From Hydractinia symbiolongicarpus (Eukaryota > Cnidaria > Hydrozoa > Anthoathecata > Hydractiniidae), in NCBI RefSeq assembly GCF_029227915.1, contig NC_079877.1, forward strand, positions 4,216,001 to 4,280,000: 64,000 nt of DNA. Direction: 5' to 3'. Positions 9,391 through 21,910 of this stretch are shown here, piece by piece. Made by a program: the position numbers and the translations under genes. The notes beneath the pieces are model-generated. The model made no database searches. It was not told where the DNA came from and was given only the letters and a program-made list of their open reading frames with translations. Each line of letters begins with the position of its first letter. Within the stretch, counting starts at the first letter, position 1.

Positions 9391-12300
9391 AGGTGATATT
9401 CCCTTCAATTTCAATGAATATGAAACAAAAGAGCTAAATTCCATCAGAAGGATGCGTTGCCAATCCTAGATCATTGGATTGTTCATTATACGACGTTCTG
9501 ACAATGTCTTGTTGTTTTAGATAACTCACATGTCGAAACTATTTTTGTTGCGTACTACATCACATCTAGAAGGTGTCCATTCACACAAGACACGGTCGAT
9601 TTTGCGGATTTAAGTACCAATACGCGCTGCATCGTGCGCCTTTTTTGTCAGGGATGAAGAGATAAAAAAAAAGAATTTTCTAATATGCTTCAAAATTTAC
9701 GTCAACGTAACCCTGTTTTGACAACTAGGGATACGTTTCCCTGTTTAACATGCTATTAACATTTCTTATTAAGAACAATGCTGGAGATGAGTAGTCGAAA
9801 TGAAATACGTGCGTTTAACGTCACTGCTTCAATTGGACGTTAAGTATTTTTATCCCATGACTTTTCATTAATGCCCCTGCGCTGTCATTTATATACCCTC
9901 GATAACGGCTTGGTTATAAACGGCACTAGCGGGCCTTATACAGTATTATTTACTGATAGCTATTTTAAATCAGTATATACGGGAAATCCACAGCACTGAT
10001 TGGGTAAAAGCCTCAACGACGAGCTTCATACAGCCCGGTGCAACTTTTGACCTTGTAACATACATATTAATAACTATAAATGCATACAAATAACATTGGA
10101 AAAAATAGCCAAACACATCCACACTGAAAAATGAAGTTGCAGTAAATCCTAAATCACGATTCACTCCGTCAGAATCAGAAAAACATGTTCCACGTTCGGT
10201 GTCGCAGATAAAAGAAAATGCTTTTAAAAACATTAACAGCACAATGAAAAACAAGCAAAACAACGTCGAATTTATGTGATAAACATGTATTTGAAAAATT
10301 GAAACAATAAAACTCAAATGGAAAGTTCTCTATTTTTTTTACAACCTTGTCATCTTACGAGAAATATTACTCTCGGTCAGCGTAGCGACCTCGCATGTTC
10401 GGTCTATGCTTTTGACCTCGCATAAACTTTCTCGGTACAGATAGACAAGTTATTTTATGTTGTATTAATAACGCCCGCAAAAGTAGCCTTTTTGTATTTA
10501 GATTTATGCTTTCCGTATCCGCCCTGACATTTTTGACTATCAAAATTGTGGCTCCGAATGAGACAGAATTGCCAAGTTGACAAAGTAGCAAAAAACGGCA
10601 TTATCTGGTTAATAACGCCTTGGATAGAAATGCTCACGCCACGCTTGCACGGTTGCATTGCGATTCTGGGTATGGCGGCGCCAGAAGATTTCAGGCTTTA
10701 CTAAATAACGCTTACTACTCCTTTCATCAAATAGGGACACTCAAGGCACCCTATGCAATAATTCAAATGTGTTTGGCTGCAGCGACATGACAAAAAGAAA
10801 ATTGGCAGTCAAATCATTCATCTCCTACTGGATCTTATTGGGAAGGAAAAGTTCATATATTAGAGGTATTTATTTGACAACATATTTTTACAACAATGAG
10901 TACACTAAAGTTCGCATATAATCTTCCGAAGGTCCTCGTATCTAAACGAAAGGAAGTACATATTAAGCTCGTGGCCCGAAATGACTTGCTTACAAAAGTG
11001 TTCGCGTCTTTTACCTCATCGGTAATAACACCATGGCCCACGACCGGGCAATGAATTATAGCAGCAACCTCTTTTCATGCATTCGAATTCTGTTATACCA
11101 GGATAGCCGCAGTCGTCACGTTCTGTTGCTTTGCGCAGACATTTTTCTAACGAAAATTCAACACAAACCAGCAGTAAAAACTTTAAGGATCGCGCATTAT
11201 GTTATTTTGCGACGAATGTGGAGAGCGTACTTCTATGCTTACCTAGGCGGTGGTAGCACCACGGTCCACTTTGGTTTAGCAATTCACTATAACAACAGCC
11301 TTTCTTCTCGCATGCCCGCTTCGTTATGCCTGGATAACCACAATCATGACGTCTTGTTGCTGCTATTTTCCGGCATTTTTCTAAAATTACGGATGGAAGA
11401 GTACACAATGCTTTCAAAATACCTAATCAGTAAGAGCGGAACAACTTACCTTGCCTGTAATAACACCACGGTCCCTTTTCCTTGATCGCGTTGTAACAGC
11501 ATCCTTTTTTGACGCAATCTGATTTGCTTATCCCAGGGTAACCACAATCTTCACGTTTGTTTGCTTCAATCATGGGACAGTTTGCTAGAGTATTTTGAGA
11601 AATAATTAGTGGCCCAAATTGTCAGTGTTAATGCCGAAAACATAGTCGAAAATTTACCTTTTCGATGATAACACCACGGGCCAGCCACCTTTAATTCGCC
11701 ATAACAACATCCCTTTCTCAAGCAATCCAACGGACTAATTCCATGGTAGCCACAATCAACGCGCATTGACGCCTTTTTGTTTCGACATTTTGCTATTACG
11801 AAACAAATTAGGTAGATTCACAACTAAAATGCAATGACAACCCCCTCAAGTGTAAGAAGCCGTATTACCTCCACATGTGTTGCAAAGCCTTGGGCAATGA
11901 CTGGAAACGATTTTCTTTGAACAACTAGTTGATCTAACCACAGAGCACAAGATATTTCTGTTGCTGCAAACTCTTGTAGCTGAAAAATTAAGAACAAATG
12001 CAATTTTTTTATTATTGCGACGAAACATTGACGGCAATTGCAATGAAGAAGCATTAAAATACCTGTGGCAGCGGCAAAAGCCAAAACAACAAAACAAATC
12101 ACGTAAATCTGATATTTCCTCATGATTCCGGCTCTTATTTCGTCGGTGCGCGAATCGTATTAGTCCAATTCATGTCAAAGCCTTCTTTATACGCTCTTTT
12201 CTCTCTAATTACTGTAATTAATGAGTGCTTATAATCAAGATGGCCGTTTACAAATTACAACGTAAATTCGCCTCCGGGGAAGATATTGTGCATGTAGCAT

Positions 12301-12520
12301 TCACCGTTTAAACTCTTGTGGGTTTCGCTTTGAAATATGTTGACACGGTCTATGAAGATCATTGTTGATTGTTGAATAAACGGAAGGTTTTTATCGGAGT
12401 GGTGTAGGACTAGGGTGCACACGAATCACACACGAGTTATTCTTGTCTTCGGTGACCAAACCAACAATTCCCAATCATACATGCGTGTTATACTTTCAAG
12501 AGATCGTTCTTTCGCGGTGA
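9391..12520 (-). repeat. Array unit 4
   Basis: 3,130 bp. Shared only with unit 16: T at 10606 and G at 10734 (spacer), T at 11007 (3' untranslated region) and T at 11777 (exon 3). Confidence 0.98.
11016..12123 (-). CDS. ShKT plus four-trefoil secreted protein, copy 4
   Basis: Exons: 12063-12123, 11869-11979, 11658-11792, 11450-11584, 11243-11380, 11016-11146. Intact. Ile63 is Lys, three residues after the first cysteine of trefoil 1, adding a positive charge in the variable first loop. The T at 11007 lies nine bases past the stop codon, within the 3' untranslated region. Confidence 0.86.
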
Positions 12521-15500
12521 AGGTGATATTCCCTTCAATTTCAATGAATATGAAACAAAAGAGCTAAATTCCATCAGAAGGATGCGTTGCCAATCCTAGA
12601 TCATTGGATTGTTCATTATACGACGTTCTGACAATGTCTTGTTGTTTTAGATAACTCACATGTCGAAACTATTTTTGTTGCGTACTACATCACATCTAGA
12701 AGGTGTCCATTCACACAAGACACGGTCGATTTTGCGGATTTAAGTACCAATACGCGCTGCATCGTGCGCCTTTTTTGTCAGGGATGAAGAGATAAAAAAA
12801 AAGAATTTTCTAATATGCTTCAAAATTTACGTCAACGTAACCCTGTTTTGACAACTAGGGATACGTTTCTCTGTTTAACATGCTATTAACATTTCTTATT
12901 AAGAACAATGCTGGAGATGAGTAGTCGAAATGAAATACGTGCGTTTAACGTCACTGCTTCAATTGGACGTTAAGTATTTTTATCCCATGACTTTTCATTA
13001 ATGCCCCTGCGCTGTCATTTATATACCCTCGATAACGGCTTGGTTATAAACGGCACTAGCGGGCCTTATACAGTATTATTTACTGATAGCTATTTTAAAT
13101 CAGTATATACGGGAAATCCACAGCACTGATTGGGTAAAAGCCTCAACGACGAGCTTCATACAGCCCGGTGCAACTTTTGACCTTGTAACATACATATTAA
13201 TAACTATAAATGCATACAAATAACATTGGAAAAAATAGCCAAACACATCCACACTGAAAAATGAAGTTGCAGTAAATCCTAAATCACGATTCACTCCGTC
13301 AGAATCAGAAAAACATGTTCCACGTTCGGTGTCGCAGATAAAAGAAAATGCTTTTAAAAACATTAACAGCACAATGAAAAACAAGCAAAACAACGTCGAA
13401 TTTATGTGATAAACATGTATTTGAAAAATTGAAACAATAAAACTCAAATGGAAAGTTCTCTATTTTTTTTACAACCTTGTCATCTTACGAGAAATATTAC
13501 TCTCGGTCAGCGTAGCGACCTCGCATGTTCGGTCTATGCTTTTGACCTCGCATAAACTTTCTCGGTACAGATAGACAAGTTATTTTATGTTGTATTAATA
13601 ACGCCCGCAAAAGTAGCCTTTTTGTATTTAGATTTATGCTTTCCGTATCCGCCCTGACATTTTTGACTATCAAAATTGTGGCTCCGAATGAGACAGAATT
13701 GCCAAGTTGACAAAGTAGCAAAAAACGGCATTATCCGGTTAATAACGCCTTGGATAGAAATGCTCACGCCACGCTTGCACGGTTGCATTGCGATTCTGGG
13801 TATGGCGGCGCCAGAAGATTTCAGGCTTTACTAAATAACGCTTACTACTCCTTTCATCAAATACGGACACTCAAGGCACCCTATGCAATAATTCAAATGT
13901 GTTTGGCTGCAGCGACATGACAAAAAGAAAATTGGCAGTCAAATCATTCATCTCCTACTGGATCTTATTGGGAAGGAAAAGTTCATATATTAGAGGTATT
14001 TATTTGACAACATATTTTTACAACAATGAGTACACTAAAGTTCGCATATAATCTTCCGAAGGTCCTCGTATCTAAACGAAAGGAAGTACATATTAAGCTC
14101 GTGGCCCGAAATGACTTGCTTACAAAAGTGTTCGCGACTTTTACCTCATCGGTAATAACACCATGGCCCACGACCGGGCAATGAATTATAGCAGCAACCT
14201 CTTTTCATGCATTCGAATTCTGTTATACCAGGATAGCCGCAGTCGTCACGTTCTGTTGCTTTGCGCAGACATTTTTCTAACGAAAATTCAACACAAACCA
14301 GCAGTAAAAACTTTAAGGATCGCGCATTATGTTATTTTGCGACGAATGTGGAGAGCGTACTTCTATGCTTACCTAGGCGGTGGTAGCACCACGGTCCACT
14401 TTGGTTTAGCAATTCACTATAACAACAGCCTTTCTTCTCGCATGCCCGCTTCGTTATGCCTGGATAACCACAATCATGACGTCTTGTTGCTGCTATTTTC
14501 CGGCATTTTTCTAAAATTACGGATGGAAGAGTACACAATGCTTTCAAAATACCTAATCAGTAAGAGCGGAACAACTTACCTTGCCTGTAATAACACCACG
14601 GTCCCTTTTCCTTGATCGCGTTGTAACAGCATCCTTTTTTGACGCAATCTGATTTGCTTATCCCAGGGTAACCACAATCTTCACGTTTGTTTGCTTCAAT
14701 CATGGGACAGTTTGCTAGAGTATTTTGAGAAATAATTAGTGGCCCAAATTGTCAGTGTTAATGCCGAAAACATAGTCGAAAATTTACCTTTTCGATGATA
14801 ACACCACGGGCCAGCCACCTTTAATTCGCCATAACAACATCCCTTTCTCAAGCAATCCAACGGACTAATTCCATGGTAGCCACAATCAACGCGCATTGAC
14901 GCCTTTATGTTTCGACATTTTGCTATTACGAAACAAATTAGGTAGATTCACAACTAAAATGCAATGACAACCCCCTCAAGTGTAAGAAGCCGTATTACCT
15001 CCACATGTGTTGCAAAGCCTTGGGCAATGACTGGAAACGATTTTCTTTGAACAACTAGTTGATCTAACCACAGAGCACAAGATATTTCTGTTGCTGCAAA
15101 CTCTTGTAGCTGAAAAATTAAGAACAAATGCAATTTTTTTATTATTGCGACGAAACATTGACGGCAATTGCAATGAAGAAGCATTAAAATACCTGTGGCA
15201 GCGGCAAAAGCCAAAACAACAAAACAAATCACGTAAATCTGATATTTCCTCATGATTCCGGCTCTTATTTCGTCGGTGCGCGAATCGTATTAGTCCAATT
15301 CATGTCAAAGCCTTCTTTATACGCTCTTTTCTCTCTAATTACTGTAATTAATGAGTGCTTATAATCAAGATGGCCGTTTACAAATTACAACGTAAATTCG
15401 CCTCCGGGGAAGATATTGTGCATGTAGCATTCACCGTTTAAACTCTTGTGGGTTTCGCTTTGAAATATGTTGACACGGTCTATGAAGATCATTGTTGATT

Positions 15501-15650
15501 GTTGAATAAACGGAAGGTTTTTATCGGAGTGGTGTAGGACTAGGGTGCACACGAATCACACACGAGTTATTCTTGTCTTCGGTGACCAAACCAACAATTC
15601 CCAATCATACATGCGTGTTATACTTTCAAGAGATCGTTCTTTCGCGGTGA
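12521..15650 (-). repeat. Array unit 5
   Basis: 3,130 bp. The only difference noticed is T at 12870 in the spacer, shared with unit 17 at 50420. This is the last marker of the duplicated block. Confidence 0.98.
14146..15253 (-). CDS. ShKT plus four-trefoil secreted protein, copy 5 (majority protein)
   Basis: Exons: 15193-15253, 14999-15109, 14788-14922, 14580-14714, 14373-14510, 14146-14276. Intact and without coding differences from the majority; residue 101 is Arg. Copies 7, 9, 12, 18 and 19 are predicted to encode exactly the same protein, so this is the best representative of the family's common form. Confidence 0.88.
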
Positions 15651-18600
15651 AGGTGATATTCCCTTCAATTTCAATGAATATGAAACAAAAGAGCTAAATT
15701 CCATCAGAAGGATGCGTTGCCAATCCTAGATCATTGGATTGTTCATTATACGACGTTCTGACAATGTCTTGTTGTTTTAGATAACTCACATGTCGAAACT
15801 ATTTTTGTTGCGTACTACATCACATCTAGAAGGTGTCCATTCACACAAGACACGGTCGATTTTGCGGATTTAAGTACCAATACGCGCTGCATCGTGCGCC
15901 TTTTTTGTCAGGGATGAAGAGATAAAAAAAAAGAATTTTCTAATATGCTTCAAAATTTACGTCAACGTAACCCTGTTTTGACAACTAGGGATACGTTTCC
16001 CTGTTTAACATGCTATTAACATTTCTTATTAAGAACAATGCTGGAGATGAGTAGTCGAAATGAAATACGTGCGTTTAACGTCACTGCTTCAATTGGACGT
16101 TAAGTATTTTTATCCCATGACTTTTCATTAATGCCCCTGCGCTGTCATTTATATACCCTCGATAACGGCTTGGTTATAAACGGCACTAGCGGGCCTTATA
16201 CAGTATTATTTACTGATAGCTATTTTAAATCAGTATATACGGGAAATCCACAGCACTGATTGGGTAAAAGCCTCAACGACGAGCTTCATACAGCCCGGTG
16301 CAACTTTTGACCTTGTAACATACATATTAATAACTATAAATGCATACAAATAACATTGGAAAAAATAGCCAAACACATCCACACTGAAAAATGAAGTTGC
16401 AGTAAATCCTAAATCACGATTCACTCCGTCAGAATCAGAAAAACATGTTCCACGTTCGGTGTCGCAGATAAAAGAAAATGCTTTTAAAAACATTAACAGC
16501 ACAATGAAAAACAAGCAAAACAACGTCGAATTTATGTGATAAACATGTATTTGAAAAATTGAAACAATAAAACTCAAATGGAAAGTTCTCTATTTTTTTT
16601 ACAACCTTGTCATCTTACGAGAAATATTACTCTCGGTCAGCGTAGCGACCTCGCATGTTCGGTCTATGCTTTTGACCTCGCATAAACTTTCTCGGTACAG
16701 ATAGACAAGTTATTTTATGTTGTATTAATAACGCCCGCAAAAGTAGCCTTTTTGTATTTAGATTTATGCTTTCCGTATCCGCCCTGACATTTTTGACTAT
16801 CAAAATTGTGGCTCCGAATGAGACAGAATTGCCAAGTTGACAAAGTAGCAAAAAACGGCATTATCCGGTTAATAACGCCTTGGATAGAAATGCTCACGCC
16901 ACGCTTGCACGGTTGCATTGCGATTCTGGGTATGGCGGCGCCAGAAGATTTCAGGCTTTACTAAATAACGCTTACTACTCCTTTCATCAAATACGGACAC
17001 TCAAGGCACCCTATGCAATAATTCAAATGTGTTTGGCTGCAGCGACATGACAAAAAGAAAATTGGCAGTCAAATCATTCATCTCCTACTGGATCTTATTG
17101 GGAAGGAAAAGTTCATATATTAGAGGTATTTATTTGACAACATATTTTTACAACAATGAGTACACTAAAGTTCGCATATAATCTTCCGAAGGTCCTCGTA
17201 TCTAAACGAAAGGAAGTACATATTAAGCTCGTGGCCCGAAATGACTTGCTTACAAAAGTGTTCGCGACTTTTACCTCATCGGTAATAACACCATGGCCCA
17301 CGACCGGGCAATGAATTATAGCAGCAACCTCTTTTCATGCATTCGAATTCTGTTATACCAGGATAGCCGCAGTCGTCACGTTCTGTTGCTTTGCGCAGAC
17401 ATTTTTCTAACGAAAATTCAACACAAACCAGCAGTAAAAACTTTAAGGATCGCGCATTATGTTATTTTGCGACGAATGTGGAGAGCGTACTTCTATGCTT
17501 ACCTAGGCGGTGGTAGCACCACGGTCCACTTTGGTTTAGCAATTCACTATAACAACAGCCTTTCTTCTCGCATGCCCGCTTCGTTATGCCTGGATAACCA
17601 CAATCATGACGTCTTGTTGCTGCTATTTTCCGGCATTTTTTTAAAATTACGGATGGAAGAGTACACAATGCTTTCAAAATACCTAATCAGTAAGAGCGGA
17701 ACAACTTACCTTGCCTGTAATAACACCACGGTCCCTTTTCCTTGATCGCGTTGTAACAGCATCCTTTTTTGACGCAATCTGATTTGCTTATCCCAGGGTA
17801 ACCACAATCTTCACGTTTGTTTGCTTCAATCATGGGACAGTTTGCTAGAGTATTTTGAGAAATAATTAGTGGCCCAAATTGTCAGTGTTAATGCCGAAAA
17901 CATAGTCGAAAATTTACCTTTTCGATGATAACACCACGGGCCAGCCACCTTTAATTCGCCATAACAACATCCCTTTCTCAAGCAATCCAACGGACTAATT
18001 CCATGGTAGCCACAATCAACGCGCATTGACGCCTTTATGTTTCGACATTTTGCTATTACGAAACAAATTAGGTAGATTCACAACTAAAATGCAATGACAA
18101 CCCCCTCAAGTGTAAGAAGCCGTATTACCTCCACATGTGTTGCAAAGCCTTGGGCAATGACTGGAAACGATTTTCTTTGAACAACTAGTTGATCTAACCA
18201 CAGAGCACAAGATATTTCTGTTGCTGCAAACTCTTGTAGCTGAAAAATTAAGAACAAATGCAATTTTTTTATTATTGCGACGAAACATTGACGGCAATTG
18301 CAATGAAGAAGCATTAAAATACCTGTGGCAGCGGCAAAAGCCAAAACAACAAAACAAATCACGTAAATCTGATATTTCCTCATGATTCCGGCTCTTATTT
18401 CGTCGGTGCGCGAATCGTATTAGTCCAATTCATGTCAAAGCCTTCTTTATACGCTCTTTTCTCTCTAATTACTGTAATTAATGAGTGCTTATAATCAAGA
18501 TGGCCGTTTACAAATTACAACGTAAATTCGCCTCCGGGGAAGATATTGTGCATGTAGCATTCACCGTTTAAACTCTTGTGGGTTTCGCTTTGAAATATGT

Positions 18601-18780
18601 TGACACGGTCTATGAAGATCATTGTTGATTGTTGAATAAACGGAAGGTTTTTATCGGAGTGGTGTAGGACTAGGGTGCACACGAATCACACACGAGTTAT
18701 TCTTGTCTTCGGTGACCAAACCAACAATTCCCAATCATACATGCGTGTTATACTTTCAAGAGATCGTTCTTTCGCGGTGA
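15651..18780 (-). repeat. Array unit 6
   Basis: 3,130 bp. The single difference noticed is T at 17641, which hits the acceptor of intron 4. Confidence 0.98.
17276..18383 (-). pseudogene. ShKT/trefoil gene copy 6 with a destroyed splice acceptor
   Basis: Exons by position: 18323-18383, 18129-18239, 17918-18052, 17710-17844, (17503-17640), 17276-17406. C-to-T at 17641 on the plus strand turns the AG of intron 4 into AA on the minus strand, so exon 5 cannot be joined at its normal edge. Two rescues keep the frame. A cryptic AATAG 18 nt inside exon 5 would drop six residues, including the first cysteine of trefoil 3. Skipping the 138-nt symmetrical exon would give a three-trefoil protein. Retaining the intron would insert foreign sequence. 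The rest of the gene is unchanged, so the damage is recent. Whether it is dead or makes a variant protein needs transcripts. Confidence 0.75.
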
Positions 18781-21700
18781 AGGTGATATTCCCTTCAATT
18801 TCAATGAATATGAAACAAAAGAGCTAAATTCCATCAGAAGGATGCGTTGCCAATCCTAGATCATTGGATTGTTCATTATACGACGTTCTGACAATGTCTT
18901 GTTGTTTTAGATAACTCACATGTCGAAACTATTTTTGTTGCGTACTACATCACATCTAGAAGGTGTCCATTCACACAAGACACGGTCGATTTTGCGGATT
19001 TAAGTACCAATACGCGCTGCATCGTGCGCCTTTTTTGTCAGGGATGAAGAGATAAAAAAAAAGAATTTTCTAATATGCTTCAAAATTTACGTCAACGTAA
19101 CCCTGTTTTGACAACTAGGGATACGTTTGCCTGTTTAACATGCTATTAACATTTCTTATTAAGAACAATGCTGGAGATGAGGAGTCGAAATGAAATACGT
19201 GCGTTTAACGTCACTGCTTCAATTGGACGTTAAGTATTTTTATCCCATGACTTTTCATTAATGCCCCTGCGCTGTCATTTATATACCCTCGATAACGGCT
19301 TGGTTATAAACGGCACTAGCGGGCCTTATACAGTATTATTTACTGATAGCTATTTTAAATCAGTATATACGGGAAATCCACAGCACTGATTGGGTAAAAG
19401 CCTCAACGACGAGCTTCATACAGCCCGGTGCAACTTTTGACCTTGTAACATACATATTAATAACTATAAATGCATACAAATAACATTGGAAAAAATAGCC
19501 AAACACATCCACACTGAAAAATGAAGTTGCAGTAAATCCTAAATCACGATTCACTCCGTCAGAATCAGAAAAACATGTTCCACGTTCGGTGTCGCAGATA
19601 AAAGAAAATGCTTTTAAAAACATTAACAGCACAATGAAAAACAAGCAAAACAACGTCGAATTTATGTGATAAACATGTATTTGAAAAATTGAAACAATAA
19701 AACTCAAATGGAAAGTTCTCTATTTTTTTTACAACCTTGTCATCTTACGAGAAATATTATTCTCGGTCAGCGTAGCGACCTCGCATGTTCGGTCTATGCT
19801 TTTGACCTCGCATAAACTTTCTCGGTACAGATAGACAAGTTATTTTATGTTGTATTAATAACGCCCGCAAAAGTAGCCTTTTTGTATTTAGATTTATGCT
19901 TTCCGTATCCGCCCTGACATTTTTGACTATCAAAATTGTGGCTCCGAATGAGACAGAATTGCCAAGTTGACAAAGTAGCAAAAAACGGCATTATCCGGTT
20001 AATAACGCCTTGGATAGAAATGCTCACGCCACGCTTGCACGGTTGCATTGCGATTCTGGGTATGGCGGCGCCAGAAGATTTCAGGCTTTACTAAATAACG
20101 CTTACTACTCCTTTCATCAAATACGGACACTCAAGGCACCCTATGCAATAATTCAAATGTGTTTGGCTGCAGCGACATGACAAAAAGAAAATTGGCAGTC
20201 AAATCATTCATCTCCTACTGGATCTTATTGGGAAGGAAAAGTTCATATATTAGAGGTATTTATTTGACAACATATTTTTACAACAATGAGTACACTAAAG
20301 TTCGCATATAATCTTCCGAAGGTCCTCGTATCTAAACGAAAGGAAGTACATATTAAGCTCGTGGCCCGAAATGACTTGCTTACAAAAGTGTTCGCGACTT
20401 TTACCTCATCGGTAATAACACCATGGCCCACGACCGGGCAATGAATTATAGCAGCAACCTCTTTTCATGCATTCGAATTCTGTTATACCAGGATAGCCGC
20501 AGTCGTCACGTTCTGTTGCTTTGCGCAGACATTTTTCTAACGAAAATTCAACACAAACCAGCAGTAAAAACTTTAAGGATCGCGCATTATGTTATTTTGC
20601 GACGAATGTGGAGAGCGTACTTCTATGCTTACCTAGGCGGTGGTAGCACCACGGTCCACTTTGGTTTAGCAATTCACTATAACAACAGCCTTTCTTCTCG
20701 CATGCCCGCTTCGTTATGCCTGGATAACCACAATCATGACGTCTTGTTGCTGCTATTTTCCGGCATTTTTCTAAAATTACGGATGGAAGAGTACACAATG
20801 CTTTCAAAATACCTAATCAGTAAGAGCGGAACAACTTACCTTGCCTGTAATAACACCACGGTCCCTTTTCCTTGATCGCGTTGTAACAGCATCCTTTTTT
20901 GACGCAATCTGATTTGCTTATCCCAGGGTAACCACAATCTTCACGTTTGTTTGCTTCAATCATGGGACAGTTTGCTAGAGTATTTTGAGAAATAATTAGT
21001 GGCCCAAATTGTCAGTGTTAATGCCGAAAACATAGTCGAAAATTTACCTTTTCGATGATAACACCACGGGCCAGCCACCTTTAATTCGCCATAACAACAT
21101 CCCTTTCTCAAGCAATCCAACGGACTAATTCCATGGTAGCCACAATCAACGCGCATTGACGCCTTTATGTTTCGACATTTTGCTATTACGAAACAAATTA
21201 GGTAGATTCACAACTAAAATGCAATGACAACCCCCTCAAGTGTAAGAAGCCGTATTACCTCCACATGTGTTGCAAAGCCTTGGGCAATGACTGGAAACGA
21301 TTTTCTTTGAACAACTAGTTGATCTAACCACAGAGCACAAGATATTTCTGTTGCTGCAAACTCTTGTAGCTGAAAAATTAAGAACAAATGCAATTTTTTT
21401 ATTATTGCGACGAAACATTGACGGCAATTGCAATGAAGAAGCATTAAAATACCTGTGGCAGCGGCAAAAGCCAAAACAACAAAACAAATCACGTAAATCT
21501 GATATTTCCTCATGATTCCGGCTCTTATTTCGTCGGTGCGCGAATCGTATTAGTCCAATTCATGTCAAAGCCTTCTTTATACGCTCTTTTCTCTCTAATT
21601 ACTGTAATTAATGAGTGCTTATAATCAAGATGGCCGTTTACAAATTACAACGTAAATTCGCCTCCGGGGAAGATATTGTGCATGTAGCATTCACCGTTTA

Positions 21701-21910
21701 AACTCTTGTGGGTTTCGCTTTGAAATATGTTGACACGGTCTATGAAGATCATTGTTGATTGTTGAATAAACGGAAGGTTTTTATCGGAGTGGTGTAGGAC
21801 TAGGGTGCACACGAATCACACACGAGTTATTCTTGTCTTCGGTGACCAAACCAACAATTCCCAATCATACATGCGTGTTATACTTTCAAGAGATCGTTCT
21901 TTCGCGGTGA
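18781..21910 (-). repeat. Array unit 7
   Basis: 3,130 bp. Private spacer changes: G at 19129, G at 19182, T at 19760. Confidence 0.98.
20406..21513 (-). CDS. ShKT plus four-trefoil secreted protein, copy 7 (majority protein)
   Basis: Exons: 21453-21513, 21259-21369, 21048-21182, 20840-20974, 20633-20770, 20406-20536. Intact, with no coding or splice-site differences from copy 5. All private changes of this unit lie in the spacer. Confidence 0.88.

Larger units (their letters stand above)
1..12870. repeat. Left copy of a multi-unit duplicated block (units 1 to early 5)
   Basis: This stretch shares 15 otherwise private variants, in the same order, with 37562-50420: four in unit 1, four in unit 2, two in unit 3, four in unit 4 and one in unit 5. 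First marker is 668, last is 12870. The left edge may lie outside the window. Confidence 0.9.
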
